NCBI GenBank assembly: GCA_937876465.1
Contig: CALEHV010000050.1
Span: 1 to 8,848 of the forward strand
Direction of reading: 5' to 3'
Length of the DNA stretch: 8,848 bases
Source of the DNA: an uncultured Bacillota bacterium
GTDB taxonomy: Bacteria > Bacillota_I > Bacilli_A > RFN20 > CAG-826
Shown one piece after another: positions 1 to 5,861 of the stretch. The notes under the pieces were generated by a model that was given only the letters and a program-made list of their open reading frames with translations, ran no database searches and was not told the origin of the DNA. A program made the position numbers and the translations under genes. The first letter of the stretch is position 1. The number at the start of each line of letters is the position of its first letter.

Positions 1-13
1 CACATAGTTAACA
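1..13 (+). repeat. Left copy of 13-bp direct repeat flanking the hsdS half-gene
   Basis: The bases CACATAGTTAACA are identical to 452-464 in the same orientation. Read in the frame that gives HIVN in the hsdS half-gene, this copy also gives HIVN and then NNRRYYYA before a stop that falls inside the start of the next gene. So it could be the 3' end of another specificity half-gene lying to the left. The repeat may be longer than 13 bp, because the window begins at its first base. Confidence 0.7.
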
Positions 14-31
14 ATAACAGGAGGTACTATT

Positions 32-496
32 ATGCTTAAGAAACTATCTGATATTGCCACGATTACAATGGGTCAATCTCCCAGCTCATCAGCTTATAAC
101 ACCTCGGGTTCCGGATTACCATTCCTTCAAGGAAGAACAACGTTCGGTGATAAATACCCATATTTCGATACATGGACCACCCAATGGAATAAAGAGGCAC
201 AAATAGATGACATACTTTTTACTGTCCGAGCTCCTGTTGGCGATCTAAACATAGCCAACGCACGAATTGCGATAGGACGCGGCATAGCAGCGTTGCATCC
301 ACTCAACGTATCAAGCAAATACTTATATTATTTACTGTCAGCAAACAAATCTAAATTTTTAACATCTTCAGCAGGAACAATATTCGATTCCATCAACAAA
401 GACGCCCTTGAATCCATCATTTTAGATATTCATTCCGAGAAAGAACAAAATCACATAGTTAACACTATCTCATTTCTTCTTCTAAAATCTCTTTAA
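32..496 (+). CDS. hsdS: Type I restriction specificity protein, half-length (single target recognition domain)
   Basis: HsdS supplies DNA sequence recognition to the HsdM/HsdR complex. The 154-aa product opens with the typical TRD start (LSDIATITMGQSP, residues 5-17), has a central TVRAPVGD-type motif (about 64-71), and ends with the conserved region that follows a TRD (EKEQNHIVN, about 136-144). A normal HsdS has two TRDs joined by helical conserved regions and is about 400 aa, so this is half a protein. It has its own AGGAGG ribosome binding site seven bases before the ATG. Its last 11 codons, after HIVN, run antisense through the 3' end of hsdM and look like accidental read-through. It is convergent to hsdM, although a functional hsdS normally follows hsdM on the same strand. 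It could be a silent TRD cassette, a standalone half-HsdS acting as a dimer, or a decayed gene. The family call is firm; its expression state is unknown. Confidence 0.88.
   Translation: MLKKLSDIATITMGQSPSSSAYNTSGSGLPFLQGRTTFGDKYPYFDTWTTQWNKEAQIDDILFTVRAPVGDLNIANARIAIGRGIAALHPLNVSSKYLYYLLSANKSKFLTSSAGTIFDSINKDALESIILDIHSEKEQNHIVNTISFLLLKSL
452..464 (+). repeat. Right copy of 13-bp direct repeat, abutting the hsdM stop codon
   Basis: This copy of CACATAGTTAACA encodes HIVN at the end of the specificity domain. Its last base is 464, and the hsdM TAG stop (minus strand) occupies 467-465, so repeat and hsdM meet with no gap. Beyond the shared 13 bases the two copies diverge at once (ATAACAG versus CTATCTC). 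An exact match ending at a gene boundary is what a recombination crossover site would leave. The core GTTAAC is itself a palindrome. Confidence 0.7.
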
Positions 497-1943
497 CTTT
501 TTCTTCTAGTTCCTTTCCCTCCTTCATTAATTCAAATAATTCTGCTGATGTTTTTCTTAACTCCTCTTGAATTTCTTCAGGTGAAAGTTTGTCGGATTCA
601 TCAGCGCCGACATATCTACCAGGATTCAATGAATAATCCTTTGAGATAATTTCATCAAATTTTGCACCTTTACAGAAGCCAGGTACATCATCTAAGCATC
701 CAGATTGAAAATCTTTATATGCTTTAACAATCTTATTTAAATCCTCTTCTTCTAAAACTCTAATCTTTCTAGAAATGAGTTTGCCCATGTTATCAGCATT
801 AATAAATAAGATGTCTTGATTTGTTTTAGCTTTATTTAATACCCAGCATTGGACTGAGATGCTAACGTTTGAGAACAATTTATTAGGCAATGCTAAGATT
901 GCTTCGACTTTGCCTGATTCAATCATAGCCTTTCTAATCTTATAGTCATCTTGAGTGTTACTTGTTGTAGCACCATTAGGCATAAGAATTGCTGCTTTTC
1001 CTCTTGGGGCTAGCTTTGCATACATTAAAGACAACCACGCGTAGTTACCATTCTTATCATCTGGTCTACCAAAAACCCATCTTGGATCACCTTCAAGAGA
1101 TGGTTTCCAATATTGCTTTAGGTTATATGGTGGGTTCGCGATGATAAAATCTGCTCTTAAAGCTTTGTGCAAATCATCAGTAAAGGAGTCGCCATTTCTT
1201 TCACCAAGGTTGCCTTCCAAACCACGAATAGCCAGATTCATCTTGGCCATTTTCCAGGTTCCAGGGTTAGATTCTTGGCCAAAGATTGAAATATCATCTA
1301 CCAAGCCTTGATGTTCTTTTACGAATTTAGAACATTGGACGAACATACCGCCAGAACCGCAACAAGGATCATAAACTCTACCTTTGTATGGTTCGAGAAT
1401 ATCAACCATTAATTCGACAACTGATTTTGGAGTGAAGAATTCTCCACCCTTTGTTGGAATGTACTTAGCAAATGCTCCTACGTAATATTCGTAGACTTGT
1501 CCAAAGAAGTCTCCATCTGCATCTTCCATATTTAGGTTGTTTGTAAAGAAGTCAACCAACTCACCAAGAGCTGTTTTATCTAAATCACTCTTAGAGTAAG
1601 TCTTAGGTAATATGCCTTTTAATTGGTTGTTGTTTCTCTCGAGTGAAATAAAAGCGTTATCAATTACTTGGCCTAAATCTTCTTTCTTTGAGTGCAACGC
1701 AACATTATCCCAAAGGGCATCCTTAGGAACGATGAAAACGTGATCAGAAATGTAATAATCTTCGTCATCTTCTCTTCCATCACCTGCTTTAGCCAATTCC
1801 TTATATTTTGCAGTGAATTTGTCGCTGACATATTTTAAAAACACTAAGCCTAAGACAACATTCTTATAGTCTGCAGGATCGCACTTATCTCTAAGTTTCT
1901 CGGCAGCATCCCATAAAATATCTTCATTAATTATTTGTGACAT
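465..1943 (-). CDS. hsdM: Type I restriction-modification DNA methyltransferase subunit
   Basis: HsdM transfers a methyl group from S-adenosylmethionine to adenine N6 as part of an M2S1 methylase or R2M2S1 restriction complex. The 492-aa product is full length for the family. It has an N-terminal helical HsdM_N region (about 8-130), the linker motif GGEFFTP (166-172), SAM-binding motif I DPCCGSGGMF (192-201), and catalytic motif IV NPPY (270-273). A charged C-terminal helix (about 455-490) probably contacts HsdS. The ATG at 1943 overlaps the upstream XRE gene by 17 bases, with GGAGGG about eight bases before it, so translation is probably coupled. No hsdS follows in the same direction: the stop codon touches a 13-bp repeat and then an inverted hsdS half-gene. 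hsdR is not in the window. The call is secure; whether the system is currently active depends on a specificity gene located elsewhere. Confidence 0.96.
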   Translation of the reverse strand: MSQIINEDILWDAAEKLRDKCDPADYKNVVLGLVFLKYVSDKFTAKYKELAKAGDGREDDEDYYISDHVFIVPKDALWDNVALHSKKEDLGQVIDNAFISLERNNNQLKGILPKTYSKSDLDKTALGELVDFFTNNLNMEDADGDFFGQVYEYYVGAFAKYIPTKGGEFFTPKSVVELMVDILEPYKGRVYDPCCGSGGMFVQCSKFVKEHQGLVDDISIFGQESNPGTWKMAKMNLAIRGLEGNLGERNGDSFTDDLHKALRADFIIANPPYNLKQYWKPSLEGDPRWVFGRPDDKNGNYAWLSLMYAKLAPRGKAAILMPNGATTSNTQDDYKIRKAMIESGKVEAILALPNKLFSNVSISVQCWVLNKAKTNQDILFINADNMGKLISRKIRVLEEEDLNKIVKAYKDFQSGCLDDVPGFCKGAKFDEIISKDYSLNPGRYVGADESDKLSPEEIQEELRKTSAELFELMKEGKELEEKVKEILEEEMR

Positions 1944-2145
1944 TTTTATTGCCCTCCATCATTCCGTATTGAATAAATAATTCTCTTAACTTTCTTTTAA
2001 TTTTAATAGTCGGCTCATGAAGCCCGTTTTCCCATCTATTTACAGAAGCAAAAGAAACACCTAACATCTCAGCAAATTCTGTTTGAGATACCAGCATCCT
2101 TTTTCTCAACTCTTTTATAAAGAACGCATAATCATCAACAATCAT
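1927..2145 (-). CDS. Small XRE-family regulator, probable controller of hsdM
   Basis: This 72-aa protein is little more than one helix-turn-helix of the Cro/CI (XRE) type. The HTH covers about residues 18-45, with the recognition-helix stretch GVSFASVNRWENG followed by the usual E-P-T/I pattern. It has an AGGAGG site shortly before its ATG and overlaps the start of hsdM, so the two are co-transcribed and likely translationally coupled. Small HTH genes ahead of methyltransferase genes act as controller (C) proteins in several restriction systems, and that role is inferred here. The promoter in front carries an inverted repeat over its -10 box, which suits autoregulation. No effector domain is present. 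Confidence 0.85.
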   Translation of the reverse strand: MIVDDYAFFIKELRKRMLVSQTEFAEMLGVSFASVNRWENGLHEPTIKIKRKLRELFIQYGMMEGNKNVTNN

Positions 2146-2176
2146 ATTGACTATCGCCTCCTAAAATTACCTACAA

Positions 2177-2221
2177 ATTATAACACTTTTTGTTATATGA
2201 ATCTACTTTTCATAATGAAAA
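2177..2221 (-). promoter_or_regulatory. Promoter and putative operator of the XRE-hsdM operon
   Basis: On the minus strand an extended -10 box (TG-T-TATAAT, the hexamer at 2182-2177) lies about 30 bases before the XRE start codon. No strong -35 is visible, as is common with extended -10 promoters. A perfect 7-bp inverted repeat, TATAACA-5-TGTTATA (2179-2197), covers the -10. A second perfect palindrome, TTTTCAT-1-ATGAAAA (2207-2221), lies just upstream. These are plausible binding sites for the downstream XRE protein, but the two palindromes have different sequences, so they need not bind the same protein. Confidence 0.6.
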
Positions 2222-2260
2222 TTTTAAAAGTCCAAAACCTAATTTAAAATCTTAAAAATT

Positions 2261-2300
2261 CGGTCTCGCATATTTCTGAGGTGGGGGCGAACGGTACTTC
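2261..2300. other. GC-rich patch beside the TerS-like gene
   Basis: These 40 bases contain 23 G or C, including a GTGGGGGCG run, inside a strongly AT-rich spacer. The patch is not part of any supported gene. It lies just beyond the terminator of the TerS-like gene. Phage cohesive-end (cos) sites of Gram-positive phages are often GC-rich, G-run-containing and close to terS, so a cos-like packaging site is possible. A remnant of a lost gene is equally possible. No inverted repeats typical of a mapped cos site were confirmed. Confidence 0.25.
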
Positions 2301-2311
2301 AAAACAGATTG

Positions 2312-2338
2312 AAAAAAGATGACCGGGGGGAGTCATCT
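2312..2338 (-). terminator. Rho-independent terminator after the TerS-like gene
   Basis: The stem AGATGAC / GTCATCT (2317-2323 and 2332-2338) has an 8-base loop. Read on the minus strand it is followed by six T (the A run at 2312-2317). It sits about 14 bases past the stop of the TerS-like gene. It separates that transcript from the XRE-hsdM promoter. Confidence 0.85.
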
Positions 2339-2351
2339 CTTCAAAATATAA

Positions 2352-2816
2352 TTATTTATCAGGTGGGAGCCATTCTTCTTTTGAACGCTTTTCCATCAAT
2401 TCAAGCTCTTCTTTCTTTGGGTGATATTCTCTTCCAAAAAGTATTGTTAATAAATATTTAATTGCATCTACGTCAGGTGGATATTCTTTTTCTACTTCTT
2501 GAATAGATTGTTGATCTCTACCGGTGCCATCTTTCTTATAGGACTTAACTTTAGTTTTAGATGTAAAACCTACAGCTCTTTTCTTAAGAGCAGACATAAC
2601 ATCTGCTTTTAATATTTCATCACCATAGGCAAGTGCCTCTCTAATTTCATGATGCTTCTCTTTTAACTTTATAAAAGTTGTTTCTGAGATTCCTAGATCA
2701 ATACAGATTCTTTTTTGTGAATAAAAATTAGCACTAGCGCCTCTAAGATATGTAATCTTGGCGTTTAGTGTTCCTTCTCTTTTCCATTTAAGAAATGTAT
2801 CTTCATTACGTCTCAC
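2352..2816 (-). CDS. Phage small terminase subunit (TerS)-like protein
   Basis: TerS proteins recognise phage DNA for packaging and hand it to the large terminase. The 154-aa product has the layout of HTH-type TerS proteins. An N-terminal HTH (about 32-56, ICIDLGISETTFIKLKEKH) is followed by a helical stretch with ADVMSALKKRAVGF (71-84). Then come a polar KSYKKDG segment and the pattern KEYPPDVDAIKYLL (110-123), with a charged tail. The PPD-x-A-x-x-x-L arrangement after an RA-x-G-(F/Y) motif is familiar from this family. The start is GTG (2816-2814); no ATG or TTG occurs in frame before the upstream stop. AGGA lies close to it, so initiation may be weak. No large terminase, portal or capsid gene is visible, so this is an orphan TerS, as found in phage satellites. 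It could instead be a DNA-binding protein of similar build in another mobile element. Confidence 0.65.
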   Translation of the reverse strand: MRRNEDTFLKWKREGTLNAKITYLRGASANFYSQKRICIDLGISETTFIKLKEKHHEIREALAYGDEILKADVMSALKKRAVGFTSKTKVKSYKKDGTGRDQQSIQEVEKEYPPDVDAIKYLLTILFGREYHPKKEELELMEKRSKEEWLPPDK

Positions 2817-2991
2817 TTTCCTATAAACACTTTCTAAAGCCCTTAGAAATCAAACTGTTTCATCTCTATGACCCAATTAGATATTAACAAATCTAACTGC
2901 CAAATATAATGTGTCTAAAATATGACATTACATAGTAATCATTACTTTTTTATATGGTTAATTATGATTAACTGAATATAACAAAATGATA
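2817..2991. promoter_or_regulatory. Intergenic leader of the TerS-like gene
   Basis: This AT-rich spacer has no supported gene. It holds an inverted repeat, TTAGAT-8-ATCTAA (2877-2896), about 60 bases before the TerS-like start codon, which could be an operator. On the minus strand a TTGGCA hexamer lies nearby but has no convincing -10 at the right distance. A promoter is expected here because a terminator closes the preceding transcript, but I cannot point to it with confidence. Confidence 0.35.
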
Positions 2992-3026
2992 AAGAAAAGA
3001 AGCAAGAATATATACTCATGCTTCCT
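2992..3026 (-). terminator. Rho-independent terminator closing the small-gene operon
   Basis: GAAGCA and TGCTTC (2999-3004 and 3019-3024) form the base of a hairpin whose inner part also pairs, with one mismatch and one wobble pair on the minus-strand RNA. The minus strand then reads TTTTCTTT. It lies about 35 bases past the stop of the 146-aa gene. Confidence 0.7.
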
Positions 3027-3060
3027 CTCACATAGGTTATCGGTAGATATAATAATTGCT

Positions 3061-3501
3061 TTAATTTTCCCAAGGAGTATTAAACCAATCTACTAACTGT
3101 TTAATAGAATTACATTCAAACAATGGCTCTTGGCTGAACTCCGCGCCTTTATGTCTTCTACCAAAAACAGCGTACTTCTTAGTATTCCAGCAACAATTAA
3201 ATTGCACTGTGAATTGAACTTCTCCAGTTTCCAGATCCGCAAATCTGAAGTCATCATATAAAGGGCCATTAAGCGGGCAGTTGTTTTTAAACCAGACATA
3301 GTTATTATCTAGGTCGATCTTACCACCACTATTGATTTGAATAATGATTTTACCCATTTTGTAAGTCTTGTTCTTTAAGCTTGTATCTTTGCAGAACCAA
3401 TCCCACCACCCAGCTTTGATTTGAGTTTTGATTGATGCATCAGAATACATGTCCATCATGAAGTTGATAGACCATTCTCTAATTGTTAGTTTCTTCTCCA
3501 T
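3061..3501 (-). CDS. Hypothetical protein, 146 aa, Trp-rich
   Basis: I cannot assign a function. The protein is soluble in appearance, with no signal peptide or membrane segment, and unusually rich in aromatic residues (for example GWWDWFCKD at about 31-39). It has scattered Cys (CCWNTKKY in the C-terminal half, and an NNCP turn near the middle) that do not form a clear zinc knuckle. The composition and the Y/D-rich stretch PLYDDFRFADLETG resemble uncharacterised proteins of phages and integrative elements, but this is an impression, not an identification. The start is supported by AAGGAG about seven bases before the ATG. That site overlaps the stop of the upstream 86-aa gene, so the two are coupled. 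It is the last gene before the terminator at 2992-3026. Confidence 0.75.
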   Translation of the reverse strand: MEKKLTIREWSINFMMDMYSDASIKTQIKAGWWDWFCKDTSLKNKTYKMGKIIIQINSGGKIDLDNNYVWFKNNCPLNGPLYDDFRFADLETGEVQFTVQFNCCWNTKKYAVFGRRHKGAEFSQEPLFECNSIKQLVDWFNTPWEN

Positions 3502-3512
3502 CGTCTATCTCC

Positions 3513-3773
3513 TTATTCAACGTAATCTAGGTTATCCTCTGCTTCTTGCAAGGAGTTAACCGTTTCTTCAATAGTAGAAGCTGTATTATCAAGCCATTCT
3601 TGTCTTTGCTCTTGAAGCTCTGTTAATTCGTCCTTGTTTTCATAAGGTTCAATATCAGAAGATTCAGATTCAAGATCACTTTGAAGCTCTTCGAATTCCA
3701 TTCTTAAATCACTCAATTTTTCCTTGAGTTCTTCGATGCGTTTTTTAAATTGTGTTTTGGTATAAGTTGCCAT
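3513..3773 (-). CDS. Small acidic coiled-coil protein, 86 aa
   Basis: No known family is recognised. The sequence is highly acidic: 26 of 86 residues are Asp or Glu against about 9 Lys/Arg. It is almost entirely heptad-like helix (about 8-34 and 48-80), separated by an acidic Ser/Glu-rich linker (about 35-46). A strong AGGAGG lies nine bases before the ATG, suggesting high expression. It is translated just upstream of the 146-aa gene, with a 11-base gap. Possible roles are a structural or adaptor protein of the element, or a DNA-mimic type inhibitor. Neither is shown by the sequence. Confidence 0.75.
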   Translation of the reverse strand: MATYTKTQFKKRIEELKEKLSDLRMEFEELQSDLESESSDIEPYENKDELTELQEQRQEWLDNTASTIEETVNSLQEAEDNLDYVE

Positions 3774-3809
3774 AATTTTAACCTCCTTTTGGTCAATGAT
3801 ATATTCGCT

Positions 3810-3826
3810 CTATATCTTAGATATAG
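3810..3826. repeat. Perfect palindrome upstream of the acidic coiled-coil gene
   Basis: CTATATC-TTA-GATATAG is a perfect 7-bp inverted repeat with a 3-base centre. It lies in the 68-base gap between two minus-strand genes, about 37 bases before the 86-aa start codon. No T-run follows on either strand, so it is not a normal terminator. An operator or a processing hairpin is more likely. Confidence 0.5.
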
Positions 3827-3841
3827 CAACTTATATAGACG

Positions 3842-4330
3842 TTACTTTAAGGGAGCTTCCAGATGTCTATATTCCTTTATCATTTCATATTCTTCGTCGG
3901 TGGTTTCTATAGCAAAATCACCTATATTTCTATTAACAAAAATATCAAACCATAAACTTATTATTTCTGGGGTCTGTCTATCAAGGTTTTCTGCAATGAT
4001 GATTGATTCATCATCGCATTCAAATTCCTCTTGTTCTTCAGGTGATAACTCTTCTCGATCCAAATATCTCTTTGTTAAAAAATGGAGGTTTCTAAAACTA
4101 TACAATTTGATGTCCGTGTCAAAATAAAATAGATTCCAATAATAGGATTTCTCATAGACAACAATTTTTCCCTTTTTATTTTCGAGTTGGGCCTTAGAAA
4201 ATAATCTAGAATTCGCATGAATAGAACGAATCTCGCCCTCTTCAGTTAACACTTTTATTGATAGATAATCATCGCATTCATGAACTTCATCGCTAACAAT
4301 AACTGCATAATAACCGTACGTTTTTCCCAT
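3842..4330 (-). CDS. Hypothetical protein, 162 aa, acidic
   Basis: The function is not recognised. The N-terminal half looks like beta strands (YYAVIVSD, YLSIKVLTEEGEIRSIHA, KIVVYEKSYYWNLFYF), as in a small barrel. The C-terminal half is strongly acidic (LSPEEQEEFECDDESIIIAENLD, around 95-117) and helical. There is no signal peptide or membrane span. AGAGGT lies six bases before the ATG, and the gene starts 12 bases after the stop of the 119-aa gene, so they are in one operon. The mix of a beta domain and an acidic tail occurs in many accessory proteins and gives no firm function. Confidence 0.75.
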   Translation of the reverse strand: MGKTYGYYAVIVSDEVHECDDYLSIKVLTEEGEIRSIHANSRLFSKAQLENKKGKIVVYEKSYYWNLFYFDTDIKLYSFRNLHFLTKRYLDREELSPEEQEEFECDDESIIIAENLDRQTPEIISLWFDIFVNRNIGDFAIETTDEEYEMIKEYRHLEAPLK

Positions 4331-4342
4331 AACTAAACCTCT

Positions 4343-4702
4343 CTAATCATCTATCCATTTAACTTTTGCTAGCTGTCTTCTTATCCCGGAAAGCACTGCA
4401 TTTCTAAAATATGTGTATTTATTTGTGATAGGAAATCCTCTCCCGTCCTTCCACTCGTTCCTAATGATATTGTTAGAGACATAAGATATGGCTTTATTCA
4501 GAATATAAGGATCTGTCTTCTCTTCTATAAGTTGCCTAAAAAAGTTGTCATAACATTGCAACTCTAAATCGGTGGTTTCAATTAACTCAGCTTTTATAAT
4601 CACTTCCGTGTAATAACAAATAGGAAATGGAATCTTAGAAATAGCAGCATTAATTTTATCCTTTTTATCTCTTTGTTTTATTAGTTTTTCTTCTTTGGTC
4701 AT
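4343..4702 (-). CDS. Hypothetical protein, 119 aa, possible replication-linked helical protein
   Basis: There is no confident family. It is basic at the N-terminus and helical. The C-terminal part (about 72-112) reads YVSNNIIRNEWKDG, then PITNKYTYFRNAVLSGIRRQ. Segments of the N-x-Y-x-YF-(R/K)-x-(A/S)-(V/L)-(L/N) kind occur near the C-terminus of phage and plasmid replication-organiser (DnaD-like) proteins. That likeness is the only hint of function and is weak. The position just after int and xis would fit a replication gene of a satellite or integrative element. The ribosome binding site is poor, and the 60 bases upstream are purine-rich on the minus strand with GATA-like repeats. Confidence 0.65.
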   Translation of the reverse strand: MTKEEKLIKQRDKKDKINAAISKIPFPICYYTEVIIKAELIETTDLELQCYDNFFRQLIEEKTDPYILNKAISYVSNNIIRNEWKDGRGFPITNKYTYFRNAVLSGIRRQLAKVKWIDD

Positions 4703-4762
4703 TTATCAAAATTCCATTGAATCTTTTATCTAATATATCTTCTATCTTATATCTTCCTTCTT

Positions 4763-4948
4763 CTATCGATTTACTCTAGATTCAAGGAAGGCTTCAAGAT
4801 CACATTTACGAACTCTATATTGATTACCAATCATTACAGCTTTTAGTTTCTTTGATTTGATATATCTAAGAATTGTATTTCTTTTATAGTGAAGAATTTC
4901 CATTACTTCATTCACCGAATAAACCACTAATTCATTGTTGTTTTCCAT
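4763..4948 (-). CDS. Excisionase-like DNA-binding protein
   Basis: The 61-aa product (from the chosen start) is a single winged HTH of the excisionase/MerR-like class. It has SVNEVMEILHYKRNTILRYIKSKKL, then the wing AVMIGNQYRVRKCDLEAFLESR. The pattern 'x-V-x-E-V-x-x-x-L-x-x-x-x-x-T-(I/V)-x-R-x-(I/L)-x-x-(G/K)-x-L-x-A' is typical. Such proteins bind and bend DNA at att sites and push a tyrosine integrase toward excision. An ATG also exists at 4963, but a GGAGG at 4961-4957 sits eight bases before the ATG at 4948, so the latter is the likely start. The gene overlaps the end of the integrase gene by 17 bases, so the two are translationally linked. Confidence 0.85.
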   Translation of the reverse strand: MENNNELVVYSVNEVMEILHYKRNTILRYIKSKKLKAVMIGNQYRVRKCDLEAFLESRVNR

Positions 4949-5861
4949 TATTCTTACCTCCAAAAAGCAAGTCTGAGATAATCAACTCGCCGTTATTTGT
5001 TTCTCTATCAATTCCATGGATGTAAATCATTGTTGTAGAGATATCTTTATGTCTAAGCAGAAGCTGAGCATTTTCAATACTCATGCCGCTTTTAATTAAG
5101 TTGGTTGCAAAAGAGTGTCTTAAAGAATGAGCAGAATAATGAGGATCATCTATTCCTATACACCTAAGTAATTCTTTTACGATTCCTCTTATATTTCTTG
5201 TTTGTAATCTTTGCCCATTAGCGTTCCTAGCATGAGAGACAAATAAAGCTTCGCTGCTATCAGTTCTAGAAAATAAATAATCTTCAATGATTGAATAAAC
5301 AGCTTCTGATACTTTTGCGTATTCAGATTTATCATCTCTACCCTTACCCTGGATATATAAGACGTGTGTTTCATTTTTAAATGACAAATCTGCCTTATTA
5401 GCTCTTTCTATTTCAATTGTCCTTAAGCCAGTAGTAGCTATTAAAGATACGATCGCATAGTTTCTTTTGCCTTCCAAAGTCGTCGCTAATCTTTTAGCTT
5501 TATTTAAAAGCTTAGTTGTTTCTTTGATTGAAAGCGTGCTTCTTTTAAAGTTTCGCGTCACTTTTTCTCCACGCACTCCAGCCATAATGTTTGGATAGAC
5601 ATCATTCCCAGATAAATCCTCAAAAAAGCCACGTAGAACAACGATAACCTTGTTGACCGTAGAAGAACCTACCCTAGTCTTTAAATACTCCTTATAAGCC
5701 ACGAGATCTTCTTTATTTGGTGCAACTATATTTTTGCTTATAAGGTAGTTATTAAATTCGAGGAGCAATTTCTTATATGACTCTTTAGTTATTTCTTTTC
5801 TATCAAGACCGTTAATATAGCGATTTATCTCATCAAGAAAATTAATAGATTCATTCTTCAT
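4932..5861 (-). CDS. int: Tyrosine recombinase/integrase (XerC/D-like)
   Basis: This enzyme catalyses strand exchange through a covalent 3'-phosphotyrosine intermediate. The 309-aa product is a complete, simple two-domain recombinase. An N-terminal SAM-like core-binding domain (about 5-90) precedes the catalytic domain (about 108-290). All catalytic residues are present: Arg147 in TTGLRTIE, Lys173 in QGKGR, His245 and Arg248 in HSLRHSFAT, His271 in LLRHKD, and Tyr280 in TTMIYIH. It lacks the extra arm-binding N-terminal domain of lambda/Tn916 integrases, so it looks more like Xer or invertase-type enzymes. It overlaps the upstream XRE gene by 11 bases and the downstream excisionase-like gene by 17. 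Possible targets are the att sites of a satellite element or the repeats around hsdS about 4.5 kb away. The sequence does not decide between them. Confidence 0.95.
   Translation of the reverse strand: MKNESINFLDEINRYINGLDRKEITKESYKKLLLEFNNYLISKNIVAPNKEDLVAYKEYLKTRVGSSTVNKVIVVLRGFFEDLSGNDVYPNIMAGVRGEKVTRNFKRSTLSIKETTKLLNKAKRLATTLEGKRNYAIVSLIATTGLRTIEIERANKADLSFKNETHVLYIQGKGRDDKSEYAKVSEAVYSIIEDYLFSRTDSSEALFVSHARNANGQRLQTRNIRGIVKELLRCIGIDDPHYSAHSLRHSFATNLIKSGMSIENAQLLLRHKDISTTMIYIHGIDRETNNGELIISDLLFGGKNNGKQQ

Noticed and set aside
127..318. Minus-strand 63-aa open frame inside the hsdS half-gene
   Set aside because: It is antisense to a clear TRD, has no family signature and no convincing ribosome binding site.
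3093..3299. Minus-strand 68-aa frame within the 146-aa gene
   Set aside because: It is an alternative frame of a gene that has a better ribosome binding site and operon spacing.
3750..4127. Plus-strand 125-aa open frame
   Set aside because: It runs antisense through the 162-aa gene and into the 86-aa gene. Its Ser-rich, low-complexity translation is typical of a shadow frame.
5189..5374. Minus-strand 61-aa frame within the integrase gene
   Set aside because: It lies in another frame of the catalytic domain, which is clearly the coding one.
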